Positions 9,387-18,069 are shown, numbered from the stretch's first letter. The stretch is DNA of 64,000 nt from DASWLF01 sp963768765 (GCA_963768765.1 CAVYJK010000020.1:186001-250000); one strand, 5' to 3'. The notes: generated by a model not told the origin, from the letters alone. Made by a program: numbers and translations.

Positions 9387-9986
9387 CTAAGCCCCGCAGC
9401 TTTCAAAGATTTTCTCGATCTCCGCCCTGCCTTTGAGGGCCGGGGGCCCGGCCAGGCGCAGACGCCCCCGCTGCATGAGTTTCAAGCCCAACTTGAAGTT
9501 GCTGAAGAGCTCGCCGACCTCGGGGCGGTGCCAGAGCTTGAACAGGGCGAAACGCCGGATCAGCCGGACCTCGCCCACGCGGCCGCCGTTAGCCCGGACC
9601 CCCTCCAGGAAGAACCGGTGAAAGGCCGCCACCTCCGGCTGGGGCAGGGTCTTCCCCTGCTTCAGGGCCTCCTCCTTGAGCCAGTCCATGACGCCGGCGA
9701 TGTCCACCCCGTTGGGGCAGCGAGTGGTGCAGGTCTCACAAGAGGAGCAGACCCAGATGGTGCGGCAGGAGAGCAAACTCTCAACTTGCCCCAGCAACGC
9801 CAGCCGGATTACCTGGTCGGGGAGGAGATCCATGGCAAAGGTGAGGGGGCAGCCGGCGGAACACTTCTTACATTGGTAGCAAGAGGCCACCCCCAGGTTC
9901 GTCTCCCCGCCCAAGGCGGGCCAGCAAGCTGGGAAGCAGGCTCGTAGGGGATTCCTTGAGACGTCTGCGGCGCCCATGTTCGTCAT
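9387..9986 (-). CDS. hdrC: HdrC-like ferredoxin subunit
   Basis: A 199-residue protein with two 4Fe-4S ferredoxin motifs, 'CYQCKKCSAGCP' (about 36-47) and 'CSSCETCTTRCP' (about 80-91), followed by a helical C-terminal half. It is the electron-transfer partner between HdrA and HdrB. The ATG overlaps the stop of the upstream Rrf2 gene (ATGA, 9983-9986), and hdrB follows three bases after its stop, so translation is probably coupled. Confidence 0.92.
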   Translation of the reverse strand: MTNMGAADVSRNPLRACFPACWPALGGETNLGVASCYQCKKCSAGCPLTFAMDLLPDQVIRLALLGQVESLLSCRTIWVCSSCETCTTRCPNGVDIAGVMDWLKEEALKQGKTLPQPEVAAFHRFFLEGVRANGGRVGEVRLIRRFALFKLWHRPEVGELFSNFKLGLKLMQRGRLRLAGPPALKGRAEIEKIFESCGA

Positions 9987-10411
9987 CCCGCCGCGTCAGG
10001 CTCGGCCGCGCTGATTTTCAACAGGTCCGCCAAGGTTATGGAGTTGAGCTTGGCAAACATGGCCCCGGCCGCCTCCCGCCAGATAAGGCGGGTGACGCAG
10101 TTTTCGGACCGGTCGCAGACTTCGGGGCGGTCCGAGCACTCCACCAGGTTCACGCCGTCCTCCAGCAGGGCCACGATTTCCCCCACCGTGATCTCCTCCG
10201 GCGGTCTGGCCAGGACGTGGCCCCCCTTGGGGCCCCGCACGCTCTTGACATACTGGGCCTTCTTCAAGGGAATGATGATCTGCTCCAGGTATTTCACGGA
10301 AATACCCTGGCGGTTGGCAATGCTGGTCAGATGCAGCGGCCCCTCCTGATAATTCTGGGCCATGTCCAGCAGCAACCGGGTGCCGTATCGGCTTCTGGTA
10401 GATAGCTTCAT
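9983..10411 (-). CDS. Rrf2-family regulator with three-Cys cluster motif
   Basis: A 142-residue Rrf2/IscR-type regulator. It has a winged helix with 'GISVKYLEQIIIPLKKAQYV' and the wing 'SVRGPKGGH'. Three cysteines, C92, C99 and C105 (spacing C-x6-C-x5-C), closely match the 2Fe-2S ligands of IscR, so it can probably hold an iron-sulfur cluster. It sits one base after thiE and overlaps hdrC by four bases. It may therefore sense Fe-S or redox status and control its own operon; the palindromes at 13661-13687 and 13802-13825 are candidate sites. Target assignment is inference. Confidence 0.88.
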   Translation of the reverse strand: MKLSTRSRYGTRLLLDMAQNYQEGPLHLTSIANRQGISVKYLEQIIIPLKKAQYVKSVRGPKGGHVLARPPEEITVGEIVALLEDGVNLVECSDRPEVCDRSENCVTRLIWREAAGAMFAKLNSITLADLLKISAAEPDAAG

Positions 10412-10412
10412 C

Positions 10413-11075
10413 CTACACCTCCCCCCTGACTTTTACCCGGCCATCCGGCAGATGAGCCCGGGTAAGGGGTTCATTTTTGAACAACTCCTGAAATTTTTCT
10501 ATTGCCGCCCTGACATCGGGCCGGGTAACCACCGCGGAGATGGCGCACAAGCCGTCGGCGCCGGCCCGGATAACCTCCCCGGCGTTGGCCAGGTTGATGC
10601 CGCCGATGGCAATCAAGGGCAGGGAAACCCGCCTGCTGATTTCCCTGATTAGTTCAAGCCCCCCGGGGAGGCCCGCGTCGGCCTTGGTGCAGGTGGGGAA
10701 AACGGGGGATACGCCCAGGTAATCGGCCCCCAGCCACTCCGCCTCCAGGGCCTCCCGGACATTATGGACGGTGATCCCGATGATCTTGGTTTTCCCCAGC
10801 ATTTTTCTGGCCGTCTCGTACGGCAGGTCGTCCTGCCCCAGATGGACGCCGTCGGCCCCCACCTCCAGGGCGAGGTCCACATGGTCGTTGACCAGGAAGA
10901 GCACGTCCCGGCACAGCCTTCTCAGTCGCCGGGCCTCCTCCCGCATCCGGTCCGGGTGGGCATCTTTTTCCCGGTATTGCACCACCTTCACTCCGGCGGC
11001 CACGGCGTTTTGCACGTCGCTGACATTACCCGCCCGGCTCAAGCCGGCGTCGGTAATGAAATAGAATCCTCGCAT
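10413..11075 (-). CDS. thiE: Thiamine-phosphate synthase
   Basis: A 220-residue TIM-barrel enzyme joining HMP pyrophosphate with thiazole phosphate to make thiamine phosphate. Family motifs: 'FYFITD' at the start, 'VQYREKD', 'LVNDHVDLALEVGADGVHLG' and 'GVSPVFPT', with 'AIGGI' near the end. I chose the ATG at 11075 because the family begins there and a purine-rich 'AAGG' lies seven bases upstream; 36 extra codons upstream belong to the overlapping end of thiM. No TPP riboswitch is seen before thiM or thiE. Confidence 0.93.
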   Translation of the reverse strand: MRGFYFITDAGLSRAGNVSDVQNAVAAGVKVVQYREKDAHPDRMREEARRLRRLCRDVLFLVNDHVDLALEVGADGVHLGQDDLPYETARKMLGKTKIIGITVHNVREALEAEWLGADYLGVSPVFPTCTKADAGLPGGLELIREISRRVSLPLIAIGGINLANAGEVIRAGADGLCAISAVVTRPDVRAAIEKFQELFKNEPLTRAHLPDGRVKVRGEV

Positions 11076-11876
11076 ACCTCCACCTTCTGCAGCCGGTCGA
11101 TGGTCTTTTGGTCCAAATGATACAGGCAGTCGAAAAGCTTTTCTTTGAAGGTGCCGGGACCCGCCGATTCCTTCACAGCGCATTCCGAGGCCACTTCAAA
11201 ACACACCAGGCCCGCGGTGGCGGCGTAGGCCAGATCGGCTTCCACCGCGGCAAAGGTCCCGATGACCGAGGCGGCCATGCAGCCGGTGCCCACCAGGTTC
11301 GCCATCATGGGGTGGCCGTTTCTGACCACGTAAAGTCTTTTCTTGTCCGTCACAATGTCCTTTTCGCCGGTGGCCACCACGGTGCACCGGCGCTTCCGGG
11401 CCAGTTCCCGGGCCACTTCGGCAATGTCCTTGTCGACCCGGGAGGCGTCCACGCCCCGGGTCCTGACCGGTTCGCCGCTGATGCCTGGCCACTTCCGAGT
11501 AATTCCCTTTGATGATGTCAATCCTGGCCTCAGACAACAACCGGTGGCAGGCCTGGTCCCGCAGTTCGGTGGCGCCGGCCCCGCAGACGTCCAGGACCAC
11601 CGGGATCTCGTGGTGATTGGCGGCCAGCGCCGCCACCATCATGGCTTCCACCAACTCCGGGGTCAGGGTGCCGATGTTCAGCACCAGGGCCGAGGCGATC
11701 TCGGTCATCTGGGCCACTTCCTCCCGGGCGTGGGCCATGACCGGCGAGGCCCCCAGGACCTTAACCACATTGGCGCAGTCGTAAATCGTCACCCAGTTGG
11801 TCAAATGGTGGATCACCGGCTGGCGCAGCCTGATTCTCTGCAGCAGGGCGTAGGGATTGATCTTCGTCTGAGCCAT
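11039..11876 (-). CDS. thiM: Hydroxyethylthiazole kinase (frame broken)
   Basis: Composite of about 278 residues. The N-terminal part carries 'PVIHHLTNWVTIYDCAN' and 'GASPVMAH', then 'VLDVCGAGAT' and 'DIIKGNYSEV'; after one frame shift the C-terminal part continues 'GISGEPVRTRGVD', 'VVATGEKDIVTD' and 'GTGCMAASVIG'. It phosphorylates the thiazole alcohol in thiamine salvage. Removing one base near 11481-11490 joins the two parts into 'VAGISGEPV', as expected for the family. It begins 20 bases after the NIL ferredoxin gene and overlaps the thiE start by 37 bases. Confidence 0.88.
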
Positions 11877-11896
11877 GGTACCTAACTTAATTAATT

Positions 11897-12307
11897 TTAC
11901 CCAAACAGAACCTCTATGGCGCTGTATGGGCAAACCCCCAGGCAGAGCTCGCAGGCGATGCACTTTTCTTTGTCAAAGGCCACGGTCATGTGAGGCCGGT
12001 GCACGTCGAGGGCGCGGGTGGGACAGGGAGTCAGGCAGGCGGTGCAATGGATGCAGCGCTCCTCCAGCCACCTGACTTCCCCGGCCAGGGGCTCGACCTC
12101 CACCCCGATCTTTTCCAGATAATTCATCCCGGAATCCATTTTTTCTTTACTGCCGCGCAGCTCCACGACCATCCGGCCCCACTCCTTGGGGGTGATGCGC
12201 GCCTTCAGGATGTTGACCACCAGGCCGTGCTCCTTGATCAGCTTGTAGGTAATGGGCTGATCTATGAGATGGGGCGGAAAGTTCAAGACCACTTTCTTTT
12301 TCGGCAT
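11897..12307 (-). CDS. NIL-domain 4Fe-4S ferredoxin for homocysteine synthesis
   Basis: A 136-residue fusion. An N-terminal NIL domain (about 1-75) is followed by two 4Fe-4S motifs, 'CIHCTACLTPCP' (about 85-96) and 'CIACELCLGVCP' (about 115-126). In methanogens the same NIL-ferredoxin type is needed together with the DUF39/COG1900 protein to make homocysteine from aspartate semialdehyde and a sulfide source. The DUF39 gene lies 13 bases upstream here, which supports that role. The ferredoxin presumably supplies electrons for the reductive sulfur transfer. Confidence 0.88.
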   Translation of the reverse strand: MPKKKVVLNFPPHLIDQPITYKLIKEHGLVVNILKARITPKEWGRMVVELRGSKEKMDSGMNYLEKIGVEVEPLAGEVRWLEERCIHCTACLTPCPTRALDVHRPHMTVAFDKEKCIACELCLGVCPYSAIEVLFG

Positions 12308-12320
12308 ATTCTAATCCTCT

Positions 12321-13562
12321 TTAATCCGCCAGTCGCAATTCCGCGTAGTCCTTGGCGGGTTCCCAGGGTCTCTCTTTCAGGGGCTTGAAGGCGTAGCCGG
12401 AATCCGCCCCCGGAAGGGGAGCCACGGGCTCGGTCAGGAAGAAGTTAGCATCGGTGAGACGCTTTTTCAGGATCAGGGCGATTTCCCGGGCCCGGGCATA
12501 GGAAGACAGGCCCGCGGTGACCACTTTCTTCCCCGCCACGGTGATTTCCCCGGTCTTGAGCTGGGCCACCGTCACCTCTCCCAGGATTTCCGGCTGGCAG
12601 TTGGGATAGGCCTCGCTGTAGTCCACCACCGGGGCGATGATTTCTTCATCGCGCACCGCGGCGAACTGCAGGATCTCCTCGTCCAGGATGGGGATGGGGA
12701 TGCCGATCCCCACGGCCAGAGTCACGCCATATCCCAGGAAGGACGCGCCCCGGAGCCACCGGGAAGTCATTTTCTTCAGATCCCCCATGACCGCCAGGGT
12801 TCCGGCCGGTCTTATTGGCACTCCGCCTTCGGTGCGGGGCATCCCGGGGTTGTGCTGGGTGCCGTGGCTCACCACGAATCCCTCACCGCCGCCCAGAAAG
12901 ATGCGGGTTCCCACCCCTATAGTGCGGTAGCGGGGATCGTTGAGCAGGGGACTCAATTGGCCCGCGGTGCAGTAGTTGGCGTTGCGCATCCGGGGCTGCA
13001 GCACCCCCATGTAAGTATAGATGACCTTATCCGACAGGTTCACGGCCACGTTGTAGTTCTGGTAGGCGTTGCGCATGTTGAAGAGAACGGCCTCGTTCAG
13101 GTCCGTCAGGTTGATCCAGGTGTCCAGGCTCTTGCGGGGATAACAGTCGGTGCCGTAGGCCGTGCCCACCAGCCGCAGGTCCTTTCCCGAGACCAGGTCC
13201 TCGATAACATGGGCCCCGCCGTAAGCAAACCGGCCCGGGAAGACCTTGTTGCGGGGATCGTCGTCGGCAATGGCCGTGGCCCCGATGAGAATGTCCACCG
13301 CGGCGAAGCCGGCGTAAACCGGGACGTCATTCAGGGTGACCCGGCCGCCTCCCAGCTTGATCCTGGGCTTGGTATGGCCCAGATTAAAATAGGCCCCGGA
13401 GGAACACATGGGGGCGAAGGTGCCGGTGGTGACCACGTCCACTTCCTGGGCGGCCCTTTTCAGCCCCTTTTGCTTCACCACCTCAATAATTTCTTCGGCG
13501 GTGAAGACTACGGCCTGGCCCTGCCTGATCTTGTCGTTGATCTCTTGAATACTTTTGGCCAT
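12321..13562 (-). CDS. DUF39 homocysteine biosynthesis protein
   Basis: A 413-residue protein of the COG1900/DUF39 family. Recognisable blocks include 'DVVTTGTFAPMCSSGAYFN' with its conserved Cys, 'GRVTLNDVPVYAG', 'GGEGFVVSHGTQHNP' and 'GASFLGYGVTLAVGIGIPIP'. Family knowledge: it forms homocysteine from aspartate semialdehyde with sulfide, together with the NIL ferredoxin. It heads an eight-gene minus-strand run ending with hdrA. The promoter at 13676-13704 contains a palindrome. An asd gene at 61366-62466 supplies the presumed substrate. Confidence 0.92.
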   Translation of the reverse strand: MAKSIQEINDKIRQGQAVVFTAEEIIEVVKQKGLKRAAQEVDVVTTGTFAPMCSSGAYFNLGHTKPRIKLGGGRVTLNDVPVYAGFAAVDILIGATAIADDDPRNKVFPGRFAYGGAHVIEDLVSGKDLRLVGTAYGTDCYPRKSLDTWINLTDLNEAVLFNMRNAYQNYNVAVNLSDKVIYTYMGVLQPRMRNANYCTAGQLSPLLNDPRYRTIGVGTRIFLGGGEGFVVSHGTQHNPGMPRTEGGVPIRPAGTLAVMGDLKKMTSRWLRGASFLGYGVTLAVGIGIPIPILDEEILQFAAVRDEEIIAPVVDYSEAYPNCQPEILGEVTVAQLKTGEITVAGKKVVTAGLSSYARAREIALILKKRLTDANFFLTEPVAPLPGADSGYAFKPLKERPWEPAKDYAELRLAD

Positions 13563-13660
13563 GGATGAACTCTCCCTTGGAAATTTCCTGGTAAAGGGAG
13601 TGCCGACGCCGCCAAGCGTGCAGCGGCAATTCCCTAGGTTAAATATAATTTGATAATCTA

Positions 13661-13704
13661 TATTGCTATGTTATATATTTAGCAATAGATAGAATCGCTG
13701 TCAA
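13661..13704 (-). promoter_or_regulatory. Promoter with overlapping palindrome before the homocysteine/thi/hdr operon
   Basis: On the minus strand TTGACA (13699-13704), a 17-base spacer and TAAATA (13676-13681) form a sigma70-like promoter. An inverted repeat, TATTGCTA (13661-13668) and TAGCAATA (13680-13687) with an 11-base gap, encloses the -10 box. A protein bound here would block RNA polymerase. The regulator is unknown; the Rrf2 protein of the same operon is one candidate. Confidence 0.55.
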
Positions 13705-13777
13705 GTAATAAGGGGGACCCGGAATAGATTAAACCGAACCGGAACCCGGGAAAATTGAGCCCTTTCATTCAATCCTA

Positions 13778-13825
13778 TTGCACCCCGGGTGAAAGGTGGA
13801 TAACTTGCTATTAAACTAGCCGGTT
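13778..13825 (+). promoter_or_regulatory. Promoter with IscR/Rrf2-like palindrome before nifU
   Basis: TTGCAC (13778-13783), a 17-base spacer and TAACTT (13801-13806) form a plausible promoter facing nifU. A 24-base imperfect palindrome (13802-13825) with matched blocks AAC, GCTA, TAGC and GTT covers the -10 box and start point. Its AT-rich centre and overall size recall Rrf2/IscR operators, and an Rrf2 gene lies 3.4 kb away. The assignment is inference. Confidence 0.45.
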
Positions 13826-13893
13826 GCTGCCGGCAGGCGCGGCGGCAACCCGGCATCTCCGCTGACCGGGCTGGAAGTTGAAAAGGGGACCTT

Positions 13894-14722
13894 ATGTGGG
13901 AATATTCCGATAAAGTCAAAGACCATTTCCTCCATCCCCGCAACGTCGGGGAAGTTAAAAATCCCGACGGCGCGGCGTTGGTGGGCAACATTGCTTGCGG
14001 CGACGCCCTGAAGCTTACCTTCAAGCTGGACGAAAACGGCCGGATCAAAGAGGTGGGGTTCAAGACCTTCGGCTGCGCCAGCGCCATTGCCTCGGCCTCC
14101 GCCCTGACAGAAATGATCAAGGGGATGACCGTAGAGGAGGCCTCCAGGATCACCGACCAGGATATCGCCGATTACCTGGGCGGGCTCGCCCAAGGAAAAG
14201 ATGCACTGCTCCGTCATGGGGCGGGAGGCCCTGGAGAAGGCCATCGCCAAATACAAAGGCGAGCCCGTCGCCGAGGCGGAAGGCAAAATCATCTGCGAGT
14301 GCTTCGGGGTCACGGAACCGGAGATCGAAAGGGTGGTGCGGGACCACGATTTAAAGACGGTGGAGGAGGTCACCAACTACACCAAGGCCGGCGGCGGCTG
14401 CGGCAACTGCATCGAGACCATCCAGGAGATCATCGACCGGGTACGGGCCCAGCCTAGGCGCGCCCCGGCCCGGCCCCGGCTCACCAACCTCCAGAAAATC
14501 AGGATGATCGAAGAGACCATTGAGCGGGAGATCCGCCCATCCCTGCAGCAAGACGGCGGCGACCTCGATCTTATCGACGTGGTGGGCGACAGGGTGCTGG
14601 TGGCCACCCGGGGCGCTTGCGCCTCCTGCGTCGCGGCTCAGCTGACCCTCAAGGACTTCGTGGAAGCCAAACTCAAGGAGCTGGTGACGCCGGAGCTCAC
14701 GGTGGAGGAGGTGTCCCCATGA
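13894..14722 (+). CDS. nifU: NifU-type Fe-S scaffold, three domains (frame broken)
   Basis: Composite of about 275 residues with all three NifU modules. The IscU-like scaffold comes first ('HPRNVG', 'GNIACGD', 'KTFGCASAIASAS', 'KMHCSVMG'), then a central BFD-type 2Fe-2S domain ('CECFGV', 'GGGCGNC'), then the NifU C-terminal domain with 'CASCVAAQ'. One extra G at about 14188 breaks the frame; without it the sequence reads 'GGLPKEKMHCSVMG', the family consensus. AAGGGG precedes the ATG by five bases. The stop overlaps the nifS start (ATGA). No nitrogenase genes are nearby, so it probably serves general Fe-S assembly. Confidence 0.92.
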
Positions 14723-15908
14723 CCACCATTTATCTGGACAACAACGCCACCACCCAGGTGGCGCCGGAAGTCCTGGAGGCCATGCTGCCTTACTTTCACG
14801 ACCTTTACGGCAACCCCTCCAGCATGCACACCTTCGGGGGCCAGGTGGGGCGCCGGGTGCGCCAGGCCCGGGAGCAGGTGGCGGCCCTCATCGGGGCCTT
14901 CGCCGATGAGATCATCTTCACCAGTTGCGGCACGGAGTCGCGACAACACCGCCATCCGCTCGGCCCTGGCCACCTTTCCGGAGAAGCGCCACCTCGTCAC
15001 CACCCGGGTGGAGCACCCGGCCATCCACGCCCTGGTGGCCCGCCTCGCCAAGGAGGGCTACCGGGTCACCGAGCTGGCGGTGGACGGTGAGGGCCGCCTG
15101 GACCTGGCGGAGTACGAGCACAGCCTCACTGCGGACACGGCCATCGTCAGCCTCATGTGGGCCAACAATGAGACCGGGGTCATCTTCCCGGTGGAACAGG
15201 CCGCGGCCATGGCCCTCAACAAGGGCATCCTGTTCCACACCGATGCGGTGCAGGCCGTGGGCAAAATCCCCATCGACCTGCGGCAGAATGCCATCGCCAT
15301 GCTGTCCCTTTCCGGCCACAAGCTCCACGCCGCCAAAGGGGTGGGCGCCCTGTACGTGCGCAAGGGCACCAGGTTTTCCCCCTTCCTGGTGGGCGGCCAC
15401 CAGGAGAAAGGCCGCCGGGGCGGCACCGAGAACGTTCCCGGCATCGTCGGCCTGGGCCTGGCCTGCGAGCTGGCCGCCTCCCGGCTGGAAGAGGAAAACA
15501 CCAAGGTTAAGGCATCTCAGGGACAAGCTGGAAAACGGACTGCTTACGCGGGTGACCAACCGCCAGGTGAACGGGGACCGGGGGAGCCGCCTGCCCAACA
15601 CCAGTAACATCAGCTTTGAATATGTGGAAGGAGAGGCCATCCTCTTGATGCTCAACGAGCTGGGGATCTGCGCCTCCTCGGGGTCCGCCTGCACCTCGGG
15701 GTCGCTGCAGCCCTCCCACGTGCTCCGGGCCATGGGGGTCCCCTTCACCATGGCCCACGGCTCCATCCGCTTCAGCCTCAGCGTCTACAACACGGAGCGG
15801 GAAATCGACTTCGTTCTGGAAGAATTTCCCGCGGTCATCGAAAAATTGCGGGCCCTGTCCCCTTATTGGGAAGTGGGCGACGCCATCTGCGCCACGGTGG
15901 AGGGGTGA
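14719..15908 (+). CDS. nifS: Cysteine desulfurase NifS (two frame breaks)
   Basis: Composite of about 395 residues, a PLP enzyme that takes sulfur from cysteine for the NifU scaffold. Motifs: 'IYLDNNATT' at the N-terminus, 'FTSCGTES' then 'DNTAI', 'ANNETGVI', 'HTDAVQAVGK', the PLP lysine in 'SLSGHKLHA', 'GGHQEKGRRGGTEN', and the catalytic Cys loop 'SSGSACTSGSLQPSHVL'. Extra single bases near 14938-14942 and 15507-15516 break the frame; correcting both gives one ORF. It overlaps nifU by four bases and is followed seven bases later by the serine acetyltransferase gene. Confidence 0.92.
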
Positions 15909-15915
15909 AGCAGCC

Positions 15916-16899
15916 ATGGATGAACTGGCCAAACTGGAACTGGACCGGTGCAAAACCGAGGTCAAAACCGCCCAAGAATACCGGGAGGAAATCCCGGAGA
16001 TCGTCAATCAACTGGTGGGTTCCTGCCGCCGGGAGGATTGCTTCAACCACGTGGGCCCGGAGCCCATCCCTTCCCGGGACGCGGTCATCGACATCATCCA
16101 CCGGGCCTGCCGCCTCCTGTTCCCCGGCTACTTCATCCGCAAACGGGTGGACGAAGTCAACCTGGGGTACTACTTCGGCCAGGAGGCGGTGGCGTTTTAC
16201 GAAGTTCTGTCCCGGCAGATTACCCTGTGCATCCGGCACGAGTGCCTGCGCTACAATCTCGACTGCACTCACTGCGAGGAGCGGGGCCAGGCGGATGCCA
16301 TCAGCTTAATGCGGGAGCTGCCCCGGCTGAGGACCGTCCTGGCCCTGGACGTGCGGGCGGCGCACGAGGGGGACCCCGCGGCCAAGAGCTATGACGAAAT
16401 CATTTTCAGTTATCCGGGGCTGTTCGCGGTCACCGTCTACCGCCTCGCCCACCAGCTCGTCCATCAGGACGTGCCCCTCATGCCCCGCATCATGACGGAA
16501 TACGCCCACAGCATCACCGGCATCGACATCCACCCGGGGGCCCACATCGGCGAGAGCTTCTTCATCGATCACGGCACCGGGGTGGTGGTGGGCGAGACCA
16601 CGGTAATCGGCAACCGGGTCAGGCTATACCAGGGGGTCACCCTGGGGGCCCTGTCCCTGCCCCGGGAAGCGGTGGACGCCCTGCGCACCCAAAAACGCCA
16701 CCCCACCGTGGAAGACGACGTCATCATCTACGCGCAGGCCACCATCCTGGGAGGCCAGACGGTCATCGGGGCCCGTGCGGTCATCGGCGGCAACGTCTGG
16801 ATCACCGAGTCCGTGCCCCCGGACACCAAGGTGTTCCTGAAAAAGCCCGAGTTGATCTACAAGGGGCCAAAGGCGGAGGCCGGATTGGGGGCGGGGTAA
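15916..16899 (+). CDS. cysE: Serine O-acetyltransferase (EpsC type)
   Basis: A 327-residue enzyme making O-acetylserine, the carbon skeleton for cysteine. The N-terminal helical part (about 1-180) is long, as in the EpsC/plant-like group. The left-handed beta-helix carries 'GIDIHPGAHIGESFFIDH', 'GVVVGET', 'VRLYQGVTLGA' and 'HPTVEDDV'. It sits between nifS and cysK, so the cluster channels serine to cysteine to Fe-S clusters. The last residues, Gly-rich, run into a GTAGGGGCGGGG-type palindromic repeat (16887-16911) that supplies the stop codon, so the native C-terminus may have been altered. Confidence 0.92.
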   Translation: MDELAKLELDRCKTEVKTAQEYREEIPEIVNQLVGSCRREDCFNHVGPEPIPSRDAVIDIIHRACRLLFPGYFIRKRVDEVNLGYYFGQEAVAFYEVLSRQITLCIRHECLRYNLDCTHCEERGQADAISLMRELPRLRTVLALDVRAAHEGDPAAKSYDEIIFSYPGLFAVTVYRLAHQLVHQDVPLMPRIMTEYAHSITGIDIHPGAHIGESFFIDHGTGVVVGETTVIGNRVRLYQGVTLGALSLPREAVDALRTQKRHPTVEDDVIIYAQATILGGQTVIGARAVIGGNVWITESVPPDTKVFLKKPELIYKGPKAEAGLGAG

Positions 16900-16978
16900 C
16901 CCCGCCCCTACAACACAGGGGTTAGTGGACTGGTCTCAAGATAACACCACAATTAAAGCTGAGAGCTGAGGAGTATTT

Positions 16979-17905
16979 ATGGGCCGGATCTTCGACGATA
17001 TCATGGAAACCGTGGGCTCCACTCCCCTGGTGCGGCTAAACACCCTGGCCCGGGGACTGCCCGCCACCCTGCTGGCCAAACTGGAGTTCATCAGTCCCCT
17101 GGGCAGCGTCAAAGACCGCATCGGGGTCTCCATGATCGCCGCGGCGGAGGCCCAGGGCCTCATCGGCCCGGACACCTTGATCGTGGAGCCCACCAGCGGC
17201 AACACCGGCATCGCCCTGGCCTTTGTGTGCGCCGCCCGCAAATACCGGCTGGTCCTCACCATGCCGGAGACCATGAGCCTGGAGCGCCGCAAGCTGCTGA
17301 AACACCTGGGGGCGGAACTGGTGCTGACCCCGGGTGCCCAGGGCATGACCGGGGCCATTAACCGGGCCAAAGAAATTCTGGCCGCCACCCAAGGCGCCTA
17401 CCTGCCCAACCAGTTCGCCAACCCGGCCAACCCCGAGATCCACCGGCGGACCACCGCGGAGGAAATCTGGCGGGACACCGGAGGCGGGGTGGATTTCCTG
17501 GTGGCGGGCGTGGGCACCGGGGGCACCATTACCGGGGTGGCGGAGGTGATCAAGGCCCGCAAGCCCTCCTTTAAGGCCGTGGCCGTGGAGCCCGCGGCCT
17601 CCCCGGTGCTCTCCGGCGGTAAGCCCGGCCCCCACAAGATCCAGGGCATCGGCGCCGGGTTCGTCCCGGAAGTCTTGAACGTTAAGATTATCGATGAGGT
17701 CCTCGCGGTGAGCAACGAGGCGGCCTTCGAAACCGCACGTTTGGTGGCCAAAAAGGAAGGCATCCTGTGCGGCATCTCCTCCGGGGCCGCAGTATTCGCC
17801 GCCCTCACCGTGGCTCGGCGCGCCGAGAACCAGGGCAAGCAGATCGTGGTGGTCCTGCCCAGCACCGGCGAGCGCTACTTGAGCACGGAGCTTTTTCAAG
17901 AATGA
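16979..17905 (+). CDS. cysK: Cysteine synthase (O-acetylserine sulfhydrylase)
   Basis: A 308-residue PLP enzyme converting O-acetylserine and sulfide to cysteine. The PLP lysine is K45 in 'GSVKDRIG'; the substrate loop is 'PTSGNTGIALAF'; the phosphate-binding loop is 'GVGTGGTITG'; the C-terminal region has 'GISSGAAV' and 'LPSTGERYLSTELF'. A GAGGAG ribosome binding site lies five bases before the ATG. It follows cysE after about 80 bases containing a palindromic repeat. Confidence 0.95.
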   Translation: MGRIFDDIMETVGSTPLVRLNTLARGLPATLLAKLEFISPLGSVKDRIGVSMIAAAEAQGLIGPDTLIVEPTSGNTGIALAFVCAARKYRLVLTMPETMSLERRKLLKHLGAELVLTPGAQGMTGAINRAKEILAATQGAYLPNQFANPANPEIHRRTTAEEIWRDTGGGVDFLVAGVGTGGTITGVAEVIKARKPSFKAVAVEPAASPVLSGGKPGPHKIQGIGAGFVPEVLNVKIIDEVLAVSNEAAFETARLVAKKEGILCGISSGAAVFAALTVARRAENQGKQIVVVLPSTGERYLSTELFQE

Positions 17906-17919
17906 GGACAGGTTTTAAT

Positions 17920-17965
17920 TTGAGGGGAGGGCCGTGGGAAAGCAATTCCAACGCCCTCCCCTCAA
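17920..17965 (+). terminator. Strong hairpin after cysK
   Basis: A perfect 13-bp stem (17920-17932 and 17953-17965, left arm TTGAGGGGAGGGC) with a 20-base loop begins 15 bases after the cysK stop. There is no T-run after it, so it may be a Rho-independent-like terminator without the tail, a 3' stabilising hairpin, or a palindromic repeat. Confidence 0.4.
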
Positions 17966-18069
17966 ACACCCCTGCCTGAGCCCCTGCATCACCCGGCTCA
18001 CAGCCCCTCGGCCACCGTCTTCATCTCCAAGAACGATCGCAGGTAGTCGGGGCGTCCCGTTTCTTATTC

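Noticed and set aside
11876..11896. TPP riboswitch before thiM/thiE
   Set aside because: Only 20 bases separate thiM from the upstream gene and no THI-box sequence is present before either gene or in the operon leader.
13894..15908. nifU and nifS as evidence of nitrogen fixation
   Set aside because: No nifHDK, nifENB or nifA in the window, and the genes are joined to cysE and cysK. Full-length NifU/NifS also serve general Fe-S assembly in Epsilon- and Deltaproteobacteria.
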